From the NCBI RefSeq assembly GCF_034096925.1, contig NZ_JAWZSQ010000007.1:62001-126000 (forward strand): a stretch of 64,000 nt of DNA, given 5' to 3'. The position numbers and the translations under genes were made by a program. This document shows, piece by piece, positions 30,761-39,012 of this stretch. This stretch comes from Patulibacter defluvii. GTDB taxonomy: Bacteria; Actinomycetota; Thermoleophilia; Solirubrobacterales; Solirubrobacteraceae. Under the pieces are notes generated by a model. It saw only the letters and a list, made by a program, of their open reading frames with translations. It did no database searches and was not told the DNA's origin. Position 1 is the stretch's first letter, and each line of letters begins with the position of its first letter.

Positions 30761-31801
30761 CTACGCCGCGACCTCGATGCCGACGAGGTCGCGCCCGCGG
30801 GCGGCGCGCGGGTCCTCGCGGTCGAGCACGGCCTGGAGCGCGGCGATCGCGACCGACAGCTGGTCGTGGTCGGGCTCCTTGGTGGTCAGCCGCTGCAGCT
30901 GCAGGCCCGGCCACATCAACTTCGCCACCACCCGGTTGGCGCGGTGGCGACCGGCGAACTTGATCGCCTCGAAGGAGAGGCCGATGATCAGCGGGATCCC
31001 GAGGATCCGGGTCGCGAACAGCCAGTACCACTCGGGCAGCCCGACCGGGGCGAAGACGAAGATCGCCACGATCATCACGATCAGCATGAAGCTGGTCCCG
31101 CAGCGCGGGTGCAGGCGGCTGAACTGCTCGGCGTTCCGGGGCGTCAGCGGCAGCCCCGCCTCGTAGCAGGCGATCGTCTTGTGCTCGGCGCCGTGGTACT
31201 CGAAGACCCGGCGCAGGTCGGCCAATCGCGTGACCAGCACCAGGTAGCCGATGAAGATCGCGGTCCGGACGACGCCCTCGACCATCCAGAACAGCCAGCC
31301 CGAGCCGAGCTGGTCCTTGATCAGGCTGGTGAGGCCGACCGGGGCCAGGAAGAAGAGGCCGACGGCCAGCCCGAGCCCGCCGAGGACGGCGATGATCCAG
31401 CTGCCGGCGCCGATCTCCGGCTCGTCCTCGCCGCTCTGGGCGTTGGCGGCGATCCGCAGCGCGCGGAAGCCGATCCGCAGCGACTCGACCAGCGCCACCA
31501 CCCCGCGCAGGACCGGGGTCCGCAGCAGCTTCCGTCGGGCCAGGACCGAGCGGAAGGGGAAGGTCTGGATCTCGATCTCGCCCTCGGCGGCGACGCCGGC
31601 GGGCATCGCGCCGTCGACCAGCTGCTCCGGGAGCGGCTTGCGGACCGCGACCGCCCAGGTCTTGACGCCGCGCATCATCACGCCCTCGATGACGGCCTGG
31701 CCGCCGACGGGGGCGTCCTGCTGCGCGGCGTAGGAGGTGTCGGTGGGCGCCGCGGCCTGCTGGTCGTACGGCGCCCGAGCCGGTGGGCGGGTGGCGGCCA
31801 C
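30761..31801 (-). CDS. DUF1385 family membrane protein
   Basis: The 346-residue protein belongs to the DUF1385 family, which has no proven function. Family hallmarks seen are GGQAVIEGVMMRG near residue 33, VFEYHGAEHKTIACYE, and LHPRCGTSFMLIV. Four to five hydrophobic helices lie between about residues 130 and 275. It sits next to rpmE and prfA, a linkage also seen in Firmicutes. GTG start at 31801. The final 50 residues are a soluble tail. Confidence 0.9.
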   Translation of the reverse strand: MAATRPPARAPYDQQAAAPTDTSYAAQQDAPVGGQAVIEGVMMRGVKTWAVAVRKPLPEQLVDGAMPAGVAAEGEIEIQTFPFRSVLARRKLLRTPVLRGVVALVESLRIGFRALRIAANAQSGEDEPEIGAGSWIIAVLGGLGLAVGLFFLAPVGLTSLIKDQLGSGWLFWMVEGVVRTAIFIGYLVLVTRLADLRRVFEYHGAEHKTIACYEAGLPLTPRNAEQFSRLHPRCGTSFMLIVMIVAIFVFAPVGLPEWYWLFATRILGIPLIIGLSFEAIKFAGRHRANRVVAKLMWPGLQLQRLTTKEPDHDQLSVAIAALQAVLDREDPRAARGRDLVGIEVAA

Positions 31802-31831
31802 GAGCGTTGCCCGCCGAGGCCCCGGGACCCG

Positions 31832-32089
31832 CTAGGACTGCGTCTCGGCGCGCTTGGCCGCGCGACGGCGGAAGCGCTCGACGCGGCCAGCGGTGTCGAC
31901 GATCTTCTGCTTGCCCGTGTAGAACGGGTGCGAGGCGGAAGAGATCTCGACGTCGACCACCGGGTACGTGGTGCCGTCCAGCTCGATCGTGTTCTCGCTC
32001 TTCAGCGTCGAGCGGGTCAGGTAGGTGACGCCCGCGGAGACGTCACGGAAGACCACGGGCGCGTACTCGGGATGGATCTCGGCCTTCAT
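31832..32089 (-). CDS. rpmE: 50S ribosomal protein bL31, zinc-independent type
   Basis: The 85-residue bL31 starts MKAEIHPEYAPVVFRDVSAG and includes SASHPFYTGKQKIVDTAGRVERF. It has no cysteines, so it belongs to the zinc-free (type B, C-) group. Zinc-free paralogues are often Zur-regulated substitutes; here it occupies the ordinary rpmE-prfA position, and whether another copy exists elsewhere is unknown. ATG at 32089; 30 nt to the DUF1385 gene. Confidence 0.95.
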   Translation of the reverse strand: MKAEIHPEYAPVVFRDVSAGVTYLTRSTLKSENTIELDGTTYPVVDVEISSASHPFYTGKQKIVDTAGRVERFRRRAAKRAETQS

Positions 32090-32153
32090 CGTCGAAGCAG
32101 GGTAGCAGTCGACCGCGGAGCGCCTCGGTCACGTGTCCAGGCGCGAACGCGGC

Positions 32154-32969
32154 TCACGACGCCGGCGCGCAGGGGACGGTGCGGACGTTGTTCGTCTCGT
32201 CGCGCTCGTCGATCTCGCCGGCCGGGTCGACGACGACGGTCAGCCGGCGGTCGGCGGCGCAGCGACGGCCGGCGACCAGCAGCACCTCGCTGGCGGCGCT
32301 CGGCACGTAGCTGGTCGAGGTCAGGACGACCCCGGCCTGCCGCAGCTCGACGGTCACCGGACGGTCGCCGAGGGCCGCGAGGCGACTGGCGGTGACCGGC
32401 ACCCGGTAGACGACCTGGTTGGCCGAGGTCCCCGGGGTCCAGGCGATCGGGCCGCCGGCGAGCCCGACGTCGGGCCGCAGGTCGGCGATCGCGCAGCTGC
32501 GGCTGAGGACGGTCGTCCCGCGTCCGCCGGTGCCGCGGTTCCAGCGGCCGCGGACCTGCATCCGGTAGCGGTAGCCCGGCCGCAGGTCGGCGATCGAGAT
32601 CTTGCGGACCATCTGCGTGCTGCCGGCCCGGGCGTACTGGTAGCGGCCGAAGCCGGCGGGCGATCGCGCGCCCCTCAGCGTCGTCCACTTGCCGCCGGGC
32701 ATCGCCCGCTCCTGCAACAGCGCCGCGAAGCCGAACGACCGCGACGCCGGCGACAGGTCGCGGAGCCGGACCTCGAAGCTCGCCGTCCGCTGCAGCGGGT
32801 CGCTGCCCGAGTTCGTGCAGAGCGGCCGCTCGATCCGGAGCGCGTTCGCCGGCACGCCCGAGCCGCGCGCGGCGTCGGCGGCCGCCGGCAGGGCGAGCGC
32901 GCCGCCGGCGATCGCCGCGACGGCGGCGGAGCGGCGTAGGCGAGGGAGCGGGAACGAACGAGCGACCAT
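32154..32969 (-). CDS. Secreted protein with CARDB-like C-terminal domain, unknown
   Basis: The 271-residue predicted exported protein begins MVARSFPLPRLRRSAAVAA and has a signal peptide ending near AAADA. The middle resembles beta-sandwich repeats. The C-terminal end, LTVVVDPAGEIDERDETNN, is the hallmark of CARDB-type adhesion modules. Six cysteines or fewer may form disulfides. An upstream ATG at 33014 is possible but gives no better signal peptide. I cannot assign a function. The gene lies between rpmE and the etf operon. Confidence 0.75.
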   Translation of the reverse strand: MVARSFPLPRLRRSAAVAAIAGGALALPAAADAARGSGVPANALRIERPLCTNSGSDPLQRTASFEVRLRDLSPASRSFGFAALLQERAMPGGKWTTLRGARSPAGFGRYQYARAGSTQMVRKISIADLRPGYRYRMQVRGRWNRGTGGRGTTVLSRSCAIADLRPDVGLAGGPIAWTPGTSANQVVYRVPVTASRLAALGDRPVTVELRQAGVVLTSTSYVPSAASEVLLVAGRRCAADRRLTVVVDPAGEIDERDETNNVRTVPCAPAS

Positions 32970-33045
32970 GGCGAACGGCGGGAGGGGGCGGCGGGAGGAC
33001 GGTCCTCGGATCATGCCCGACGACCGGATTCCCCTGTTCCAACCG

Positions 33046-33076
33046 CCGAGGGGCGCGCAAGTTGCGCGCCCCTCGG
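33046..33076. terminator. Perfect 15-bp palindrome after the etf operon
   Basis: Arms of 15 nt (33046-33060 and 33062-33076) are exact reverse complements around a single central G. It lies 50 nt past the ETF-QO stop and upstream of the secreted protein gene. A terminator for the etf operon is likely; a dimeric-protein operator is an alternative because the central gap is only one base. Confidence 0.6.
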
Positions 33077-33126
33077 ACGGATCGGACGGTCGTCCGCTGG
33101 CGGTGCCGGCGCGGGCCGGCGCCGGT

Positions 33127-34854
33127 TCAGACCACCTGGTAGGCGGGGCCGTCGCCGCCCTCGGGCGGGGTCAGGCGACCGCCGCGGGCGGTGATCGCCC
33201 CGCACTGCACGCAGTTGGTGTAGTTGACCGTGACGTCGACGAAGCCCTCGGACGGCTGGTCGTCCTCGATCTCGTAGACCCCGGCCGGGCACATCCACTT
33301 CCACGTCTCCGCGACCTGCCGCGGGACCCGCTTCTCGATCCGGATGTGGTTCGGCGCGTCGTCGCGGGTCGCGTTGCCGGTGATGAACACCGAGCTCAGC
33401 TTGTCGAAGTAGTACTTCCCGTCCGGCTGCGGGTAGATGTCCTTGATCGGCTTGTCCGGGACGGCGACCGCGACCTCCTTGTCGAGGTGCAGCGTCGGCT
33501 TGCCCGGCGGCAGCTTGCCCTTGGTCACGAAGTCGAGACCGGAGAGCGCCGCGCCGACCTTGAGGCCGTGCGCGTCGAGCAGACCGCGGTTGGACTGGAC
33601 CTCGCGCAGCGTCTTGCCGACGACCGAGTCCTCGATCGCCCGCTCGTAGCCGGAGAAGTCGTTCGAGCCGGCCTTCAGCTGCTGGTAGATCTGCTCGCCG
33701 GCGATCTTGCCGGCGGCGATCGCCAGGTGGACGCCCTTCAGCCGCGCCATGTCGACCATGCCGGCACCCTCGCCGACGATCACCGCGCCGGGGACCGACA
33801 GCTTCGGCTGCGACAGCAGGCCGCCGGCCTGGATCGCCTTCGCGCCCCAGGCGACGCGCTCGCCGCCCTCCAGCACGTCCTTGACGTACGGGTGCGACTT
33901 GAAGGTCTGCAGCAGGTCGTGGACGGAGACGGTCGCGTCGGGCGTGTGCAGCGGCACGACGTAGCCGATCGAGACCTGGTCCTCCCCCATCGGGTAGATC
34001 CAGCCGCCGCCGGCCATCGCGTCCTTCTTCTTCGGGCTGGCGGGCCAGCCGAAGGTGTGGACGACCTTGCCGAACGGCTTCTTGACCTTCCAGACCTCCT
34101 TGGCGCCGATCTCCCAGGTCGGGGGCTGCTTGCCCTCGGCCAGGTTGAAGCGCTTGACGGCGGCGCCGGTCAGGTGGCCCCAGTTGCCCTCGGCGAGGAC
34201 CGTCGCCTTGGCGTGGACCTCCATCCCGGGCTCGAAGGTCCCCAGCTCCTCGCCGTCCTTGCCGCGGCCCTTGTCGCCGGTGACGATGCCGACGACCTGC
34301 TCGCCGTCGACCAGCAGCTTCTGGGCGGCGGTCTCGGTCAGGACGTAGGCCCCGGCCTCCTCCGCCTGCTCGGCCATCCAGCGGCAGAGCTGGGAGATCG
34401 AGATCACCCAGTTGCCCTTGTTGGCGAAGTTCGGGGGCGTCGGCTTCAGCGTCAGCGACTTCTTGTCGTTGCGCAGCCAGACGCCGGCGTCGTCCTCGAC
34501 CTCGGTGTAGACGGCCGGGTTCGCCTTGGGGTCGAAGTCGGGGAACAGCTCCTCGAGCGGCCCCGGCTTCATCACCGAGCCGGACAGGTTGTGCGCGCCG
34601 CAGACCTTGCCCTTCTCGACGATCGCGACGGGGACCTCCCCGAGCTGCTCGAGCAGCTCGGGGTCCTCGGCCAGCAGCTGCAGCAGCCGGTTGGCCGCGG
34701 CGAGGCCACCGGGGCCGCCACCGACGATGGCGACGCCGACCTCGATCCGCTCGTCCTCGCCCGCCTCCGGGGCGGCGACGAACTCCGCCACCGCGTCGAC
34801 CGGGGGCGGGAACTGTGCGGGCGCGATCGCGCCGTTCTTCGCAGTGGCGGCCAT
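33127..34854 (-). CDS. Electron transfer flavoprotein-quinone oxidoreductase with altered Fe-S ligands
   Basis: The 575-residue enzyme passes electrons from ETF to the membrane quinone pool. The FAD motif is VGVAIVGGGPGGLAAANRL (from residue 40). The fold markers GAHNLSGSVMKP, AEGNWGHLTG and VGEGAGMVDMARLKGVH are all there. The usual 4Fe-4S cluster needs one Cys plus CxxCxxC. Here C522, C548 and C551 remain, but the fourth position is I554 (NCVQCGAITARGG), and the following loop is about four residues shorter. It lies 5 nt after etfA in the operon. ATG at 34854. A changed or absent cluster is inferred. Confidence 0.93.
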   Translation of the reverse strand: MAATAKNGAIAPAQFPPPVDAVAEFVAAPEAGEDERIEVGVAIVGGGPGGLAAANRLLQLLAEDPELLEQLGEVPVAIVEKGKVCGAHNLSGSVMKPGPLEELFPDFDPKANPAVYTEVEDDAGVWLRNDKKSLTLKPTPPNFANKGNWVISISQLCRWMAEQAEEAGAYVLTETAAQKLLVDGEQVVGIVTGDKGRGKDGEELGTFEPGMEVHAKATVLAEGNWGHLTGAAVKRFNLAEGKQPPTWEIGAKEVWKVKKPFGKVVHTFGWPASPKKKDAMAGGGWIYPMGEDQVSIGYVVPLHTPDATVSVHDLLQTFKSHPYVKDVLEGGERVAWGAKAIQAGGLLSQPKLSVPGAVIVGEGAGMVDMARLKGVHLAIAAGKIAGEQIYQQLKAGSNDFSGYERAIEDSVVGKTLREVQSNRGLLDAHGLKVGAALSGLDFVTKGKLPPGKPTLHLDKEVAVAVPDKPIKDIYPQPDGKYYFDKLSSVFITGNATRDDAPNHIRIEKRVPRQVAETWKWMCPAGVYEIEDDQPSEGFVDVTVNYTNCVQCGAITARGGRLTPPEGGDGPAYQVV

Positions 34855-34859
34855 GGTCC

Positions 34860-35831
34860 TCAGCCCTTCTTGGCCTTGATCGCCTCGGTCAGGGCCGGGG
34901 TGATCGCGTGGAGGTCACCGACGACGCCGAGATCCGCGAACTCGAAGATCGGCGCGTTGGAGTCCTTGTTGATGGCGACGATGTTCTCGGCGCTCTGCAT
35001 GCCGACCTTGTGCTGGATCGCGCCGGAGACGCCCAGGCCCAGGTACAGCTTCGGCGCGACGGTCTTGCCCGTCTGGCCGATCTGCCCGGCGTAGGGGTAC
35101 CAGCCGGCGTCGACCGCGGCCCGGGTGGCGGCGACGGCGCTGTTGCCGCCGAAGGCCTTGGCCAGGTCGTCGGCGAGCGAGAAGTTCTCGGGCTTGCCGA
35201 GACCGCGACCGCCGGTGATCAGGACGTTGGCGTCCTCGATGTTGACGTCGGCGCCGCGCTGCTCGCCGCGGGTCACGACCGTGACCTTGCCGGAGGCGTC
35301 CGAGAGGTCGACCGCGACGTCCTCGACGCCGACGGGCGAGCCCGACTGGACGGCCTCGAAGGCGTTCAGGCGGCCGACGACCACGCCGAAGCCGTCGAAC
35401 GTGATCTCCGAGATCTGGCTGTCGCCGAGGATCGGGCGCTCGGCGACCAGCTGGCCGCCGTCGACGCGCACGTCGGTGATCTCGACCGCGATGCCGCCGC
35501 CGCGACGGGCGGCGAGGCCGGCGCCGGCCTCGAAGCCGAGCAGGCCGCCGCCGAAGATCGCGTAGGCGTAGTCGCCGCCGGCGGCGACCTTGTCGAGCGC
35601 GTCGACGACCGGCTGGGCGACGCCCGCCGGGGCGTTGACGCGGAAGGCCTTGGCGGCGCCGTAGGAGCCGACCGAGCCAGCGACGTCGTCGCTGATGTCC
35701 TCGCCGACGAGCACGACGTGCGCCTCGCCCCCGAGCTCACCGGCCAGCTTCGACGCCGCGGAGATGGCGCCGAGCGAGTTCTTGTTGATCGCGCCCTCGT
35801 GGTGGAGCGCGTAGACCAGGATGTTGCTCAT
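34860..35831 (-). CDS. etfA: Electron transfer flavoprotein subunit alpha
   Basis: The 323-residue FAD-binding alpha subunit collects electrons from acyl-CoA dehydrogenases. The C-terminal FAD domain contains LITGGRGLGKPENFSLADDL, GWYPYAGQIGQTGKTVAPKL, LGLGVSGAIQHKVGMQ and IVAINKDSNAPIFEFADLGVVGD (spread over residues 205-300), all typical. ATG at 35831, 2 nt after the etfB stop. Confidence 0.97.
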   Translation of the reverse strand: MSNILVYALHHEGAINKNSLGAISAASKLAGELGGEAHVVLVGEDISDDVAGSVGSYGAAKAFRVNAPAGVAQPVVDALDKVAAGGDYAYAIFGGGLLGFEAGAGLAARRGGGIAVEITDVRVDGGQLVAERPILGDSQISEITFDGFGVVVGRLNAFEAVQSGSPVGVEDVAVDLSDASGKVTVVTRGEQRGADVNIEDANVLITGGRGLGKPENFSLADDLAKAFGGNSAVAATRAAVDAGWYPYAGQIGQTGKTVAPKLYLGLGVSGAIQHKVGMQSAENIVAINKDSNAPIFEFADLGVVGDLHAITPALTEAIKAKKG

Positions 35832-35833
35832 GT

Positions 35834-36628
35834 TCAGATCAGCTTCCGCTCGTCGAGCCAGGCGACGATCTGCTCGACCGTCTTGGCCGTGTCGTCGTCC
35901 TCGATGATGGTGCCGGCGGCCTTGGCGGGCGGCTCCTTGGCCGACTGCCACTTGGCCTTCGACCCGTCGGCACCGACCTTCGAGGCGTCGATGCCGGCGT
36001 CGCCCAGCGACAGCTTCTCCAGCGGCTTCTTCTTCGCGCCCATGATCGCCTTCAGCGACGGGTAGCGCGGCTCGTTGATCGCGTCGCCGACCGAGATCAC
36101 GGCCGGCAGCTGGACCTTGACCGTGTCGTAGCCGTACTCGGCCTGGCGCTCGCAGGTGAGCTCCGTGCCCGCGACGTCGAGCTTGATGACCTGGGTCAGG
36201 CCCGGCCACCCGAGGTTCTCGGCGACGACCGCGCCGACCGCGTAGGACTGCCCGTCGTCCGACTGCTGGCCCAGCAGGACCAGGTCCGGGTTCTCGCGCT
36301 TGACCAGCTCGGCCAGGGCGAAACCGGTGGCGACCACGTCCGAGCCGGCCAGGCCGTCGTCGGCCAGGTGGATCGAGCGATCGGCACCCAGCGAGACGGC
36401 CTTGTGCAGCGCCTTCTCGGCGCCGGCCGGACCGACGGTGATCGCGACGACCTCCTCGACCGGCAGCGCGCCGCTCTCCTTGAGCTGCAGCGCGGCCTCG
36501 ATCGCGTGCGTGTCGAACGGGTTCAGGGTCTTCTCGCCGCTGCGGTCCAGACGACCGGTCGACGGGTCGACCTTCTTCTGGACGGCGGCGTCCGGGACCT
36601 CTTTCACCAAGACGACGATCTTTGTCAC
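35834..36628 (-). CDS. etfB: Electron transfer flavoprotein subunit beta
   Basis: The 264-residue AMP-binding beta subunit of ETF starts MTKIVVLVKEVPDAAVQKKV (GTG start at 36628 with AAGGAGG upstream). It contains LLGQQSDDGQSYAVGAVVAE and the recognition segment VGDAINEPRYPSLKAIMGAKKK, which binds partner dehydrogenases. It is the first gene of the etfB-etfA-ETF-QO operon, and a promoter overlapped by a palindrome lies just upstream. Confidence 0.97.
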   Translation of the reverse strand: MTKIVVLVKEVPDAAVQKKVDPSTGRLDRSGEKTLNPFDTHAIEAALQLKESGALPVEEVVAITVGPAGAEKALHKAVSLGADRSIHLADDGLAGSDVVATGFALAELVKRENPDLVLLGQQSDDGQSYAVGAVVAENLGWPGLTQVIKLDVAGTELTCERQAEYGYDTVKVQLPAVISVGDAINEPRYPSLKAIMGAKKKPLEKLSLGDAGIDASKVGADGSKAKWQSAKEPPAKAAGTIIEDDDTAKTVEQIVAWLDERKLI

Positions 36629-36663
36629 TTGAGAGCCTCCTTCGGGGGCAACGGGCGTTCGGC

Positions 36664-36693
36664 AGTGTAGCGCGGTTGACTGACGAGTCAGTC
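36664..36693 (-). promoter_or_regulatory. etf promoter with overlapping TetR-type palindrome
   Basis: On the minus strand, CTGACT (36691-36686), a 16-nt spacer and TACACT (36669-36664) form a plausible -35/-10 pair 36 nt before the etfB start. A perfect inverted repeat GACTGAC-GA-GTCAGTC (36678-36693) covers the -35. Such short palindromes are typical TetR-family operators, for example of fatty-acid-responsive FadR-type repressors. The repressor itself is not identified. Confidence 0.55.
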
Positions 36694-36764
36694 GGCGGTC
36701 GCCGGAACTTGCGACCGCGGGTAGGTTCTGATGGTCGGGCGCCGTGAGCGCCCGCCGGGACGGG

Positions 36765-37184
36765 TCAGTCGCGTTCGCGGGCCGCGACGCCCTCCTGGAT
36801 GAAATCGATGATCCGCGAGGTCGGCGTTCCGGGCGTGAAGACCTCGGCCACCCCCCGCTCCTTCAACGGCGCGATGTCGTCGACCGGGATCGTCCCGCCG
36901 ACCGTCACCAGCACGTCGTCGATCCCCTCCGCCTCCAGCAGCTCCACGATCCGCGGAACCAACGTCATGTGCGCGCCCGAGAGGATCGACACCCCCACGG
37001 CGTCGGCGTCCTCCTGGATCACCGTCGCCACGATCTGCTCCGGCGTCTGGTGGAGACCGGTGTAGATGACCTCCATCCCGGCGTCGCGCAGCGCCCGGGC
37101 GATGATCTTCGCCCCGCGGTCATGACCGTCCAAGCCGGGCTTCGCCACGACCACGCGGATCTTGTTCTGCGGAGTGCTCGGCAC
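36765..37184 (-). CDS. Orphan cobalamin-binding subunit of an acyl-CoA mutase (copy 1)
   Basis: The 139-residue B12-binding domain protein has the lower-ligand motif DGHDRG in AKPGLDGHDRGAKII, SILSGAHMTL and VTVGGTIPVDDI. It would supply adenosylcobalamin to a mutase large subunit, but none lies beside it. Over its conserved 131 residues it differs from the copy at 42727 at only five positions, four of them in the last 20 residues. It lies downstream of, and on the same strand as, nothing obviously related; the etf operon follows. ATG at 37184. Confidence 0.93.
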   Translation of the reverse strand: MPSTPQNKIRVVVAKPGLDGHDRGAKIIARALRDAGMEVIYTGLHQTPEQIVATVIQEDADAVGVSILSGAHMTLVPRIVELLEAEGIDDVLVTVGGTIPVDDIAPLKERGVAEVFTPGTPTSRIIDFIQEGVAARERD

Positions 37185-37288
37185 GCTGAGGTCTCCCGGA
37201 GCGCCCTCGAGGGAAGGGCGGACCGCGCGATCCTATCCCGCGCGCGCGTGGTGACGCGACGCGGTCACGGGTCGGCGATGCTGGGAAG

Positions 37289-38989
37289 GTGCCGCGTCCG
37301 ACCCCGAGCCCTGGCCAGGCAGCCAGTCGGTGCCCCGCGCGCCGGGTCCCGCCGGCCGCGCTGGCGCTGCTCGCGGCGGTCGCCGGCGGCGCCCCGACGG
37401 CGGCCCGCGCCGACCCCGCGCTGCCGCTGCCGCTGGTCCTGCAGGACGACGCCGAGCTGCTGAACCGCCCGCCCGCGCGGGTCCGCGAGGACCTGCGCCG
37501 GGCCCGCGACCTGGGCGTCGGACTGGTGCGGCTGACCGCCAGCTGGTCGCGGATCGCCCCCGACCCGCAGGCCGTCCGCCGGCCGGGGCCGCCGTTCCGG
37601 CCCGCCGACCCGGCGACCTACGCGCCCGGCGCCTGGGACCACCTGGACCTGGCCGTGCGCGAGGCCGCCCGCGCCGGGCTGCCGGTCCTGATCGACGTCG
37701 CCTTCTGGGCCCCGCGGTGGGCGGTGGCCCGGGCCAGCAGCAACCCCGGCCGTCCCCGCGACGCGCCCGACCCCGAGGCCTTCGCCGCCTTCGCCCGCGC
37801 CGTCGCCGTCCGCTACGACGGCCGCTTCCGGCCGGCCGGCGCCGACGCCCCGCTGCCGCGCGTGACGCGGTTCGCGACCTGGAACGAGCCGAACCACCCG
37901 GCCTTCCTCGCGCCCCAGTGGCGGCCCGGCCCCGACGGCGCGCCGCAGCCGGCCTCGCCCGCGGTCTACCGGCGGATGCACGAGGCGGCCGCGCGGGCGA
38001 TCCGCGACGCCTCGCCCGGGGCCGCGATCCTGCTCGGCAACCTGGCGGCGATCGGCGGCCCGGCCGGGGTCGACGGGGTGCCGCCGCTGCGGTTCCTGCG
38101 CGAGCTGGCCTGCGTCGACGACGCGCTGCGGCCCCGCGGCGACGGCGACTGCGCCGACTTCCGGCCGCCGGTCGCCGACGGCCTGGCCTACCACCCCTAC
38201 ACCCGCTACGCCGATCCCGGGACGCCGGCCAGCGGCCGCGACCGGGCCGCGCTGGCCGACCTCGACGCGCTCCACGGGCTGCTGCGGCGGCTGGTCGCCG
38301 AGGGCCGCCTGCGGCTCGGGCCGGGCGCCCCGATCTGGCTGACCGAGTACGGCTACGAGACCCGCGAGGACGACCCCTACCAGCCGTTCACCCGCGCCGA
38401 CCAGGCGCGGTTCGCCGGCTGGAGCACCTATCTGGCGTGGCGCACGCCCGGCGTCGTCAGCAGCGCCCAGTTCCTGCTCCGCGACATCGACCCGGCCGAG
38501 AGCGGGCTGCCGGTCGGCGACCGCCGCCGCTACCGCGACTGGCAGAGCGGGGTCTACGACCACCGCGGTCGGCCGAAGCCGGGCGCCGCCGCCACCGCAC
38601 TGCCGTTCTGGCCGCGGATCGTCGGCCGCGGACCCGACCGGCGGCTGTGGCTGTTCCTCCAGGTGCGGCCCGGTGCCGGCGCCCGGACCTTCGCGATCGA
38701 GCGCTGGGACGGCGACGACCAGCGCTGGCGGCCGGTGCTGCTGTGGCCGTGCGGACCGGCGCGGCCCGGCTGCGGCGGCCCCGCCACCGGCGAGCCGCTG
38801 GTCGGCGGCGGCCGCGGCCCGTTGCCGGTCCGCTGGGGCAGCGACGAGCGGACCGATCCGCTCGGGGTCGCCGTGCGGACCGGGCCGGCGCTCGGCCGCG
38901 GGCCCTACCGGGCGCTCTGGCGGCGGCCCGACGGCGGCTGGACGGCCGGGCCGCCGGTGCCGGCGCTCGCGGCCGACGCCGGCGGCTGA
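37289..38989 (+). CDS. Secreted glycoside hydrolase-like protein (clan GH-A type barrel)
   Basis: The 566-residue exported protein has a signal-peptide-like N-terminus (hydrophobic residues 20-40 ending ARA). The central TIM-barrel has the two expected glutamates: E200 in FATWNEPNHPAF (acid/base) and E353 in PIWLTEYGYETRED (nucleophile), as in GH39/GH5-like enzymes. A beta-rich C-terminal domain starts near residue 445. The substrate is unknown; a plant or microbial polysaccharide is likely. GTG start at 37289. It converges with the GMC oxidoreductase gene. It is proline- and arginine-rich like other exported proteins here. Confidence 0.82.
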   Translation: MPRPTPSPGQAASRCPARRVPPAALALLAAVAGGAPTAARADPALPLPLVLQDDAELLNRPPARVREDLRRARDLGVGLVRLTASWSRIAPDPQAVRRPGPPFRPADPATYAPGAWDHLDLAVREAARAGLPVLIDVAFWAPRWAVARASSNPGRPRDAPDPEAFAAFARAVAVRYDGRFRPAGADAPLPRVTRFATWNEPNHPAFLAPQWRPGPDGAPQPASPAVYRRMHEAAARAIRDASPGAAILLGNLAAIGGPAGVDGVPPLRFLRELACVDDALRPRGDGDCADFRPPVADGLAYHPYTRYADPGTPASGRDRAALADLDALHGLLRRLVAEGRLRLGPGAPIWLTEYGYETREDDPYQPFTRADQARFAGWSTYLAWRTPGVVSSAQFLLRDIDPAESGLPVGDRRRYRDWQSGVYDHRGRPKPGAAATALPFWPRIVGRGPDRRLWLFLQVRPGAGARTFAIERWDGDDQRWRPVLLWPCGPARPGCGGPATGEPLVGGGRGPLPVRWGSDERTDPLGVAVRTGPALGRGPYRALWRRPDGGWTAGPPVPALAADAGG

Positions 38990-39012
38990 CCGGGACCGGG
39001 ACCGGCTCAGGC

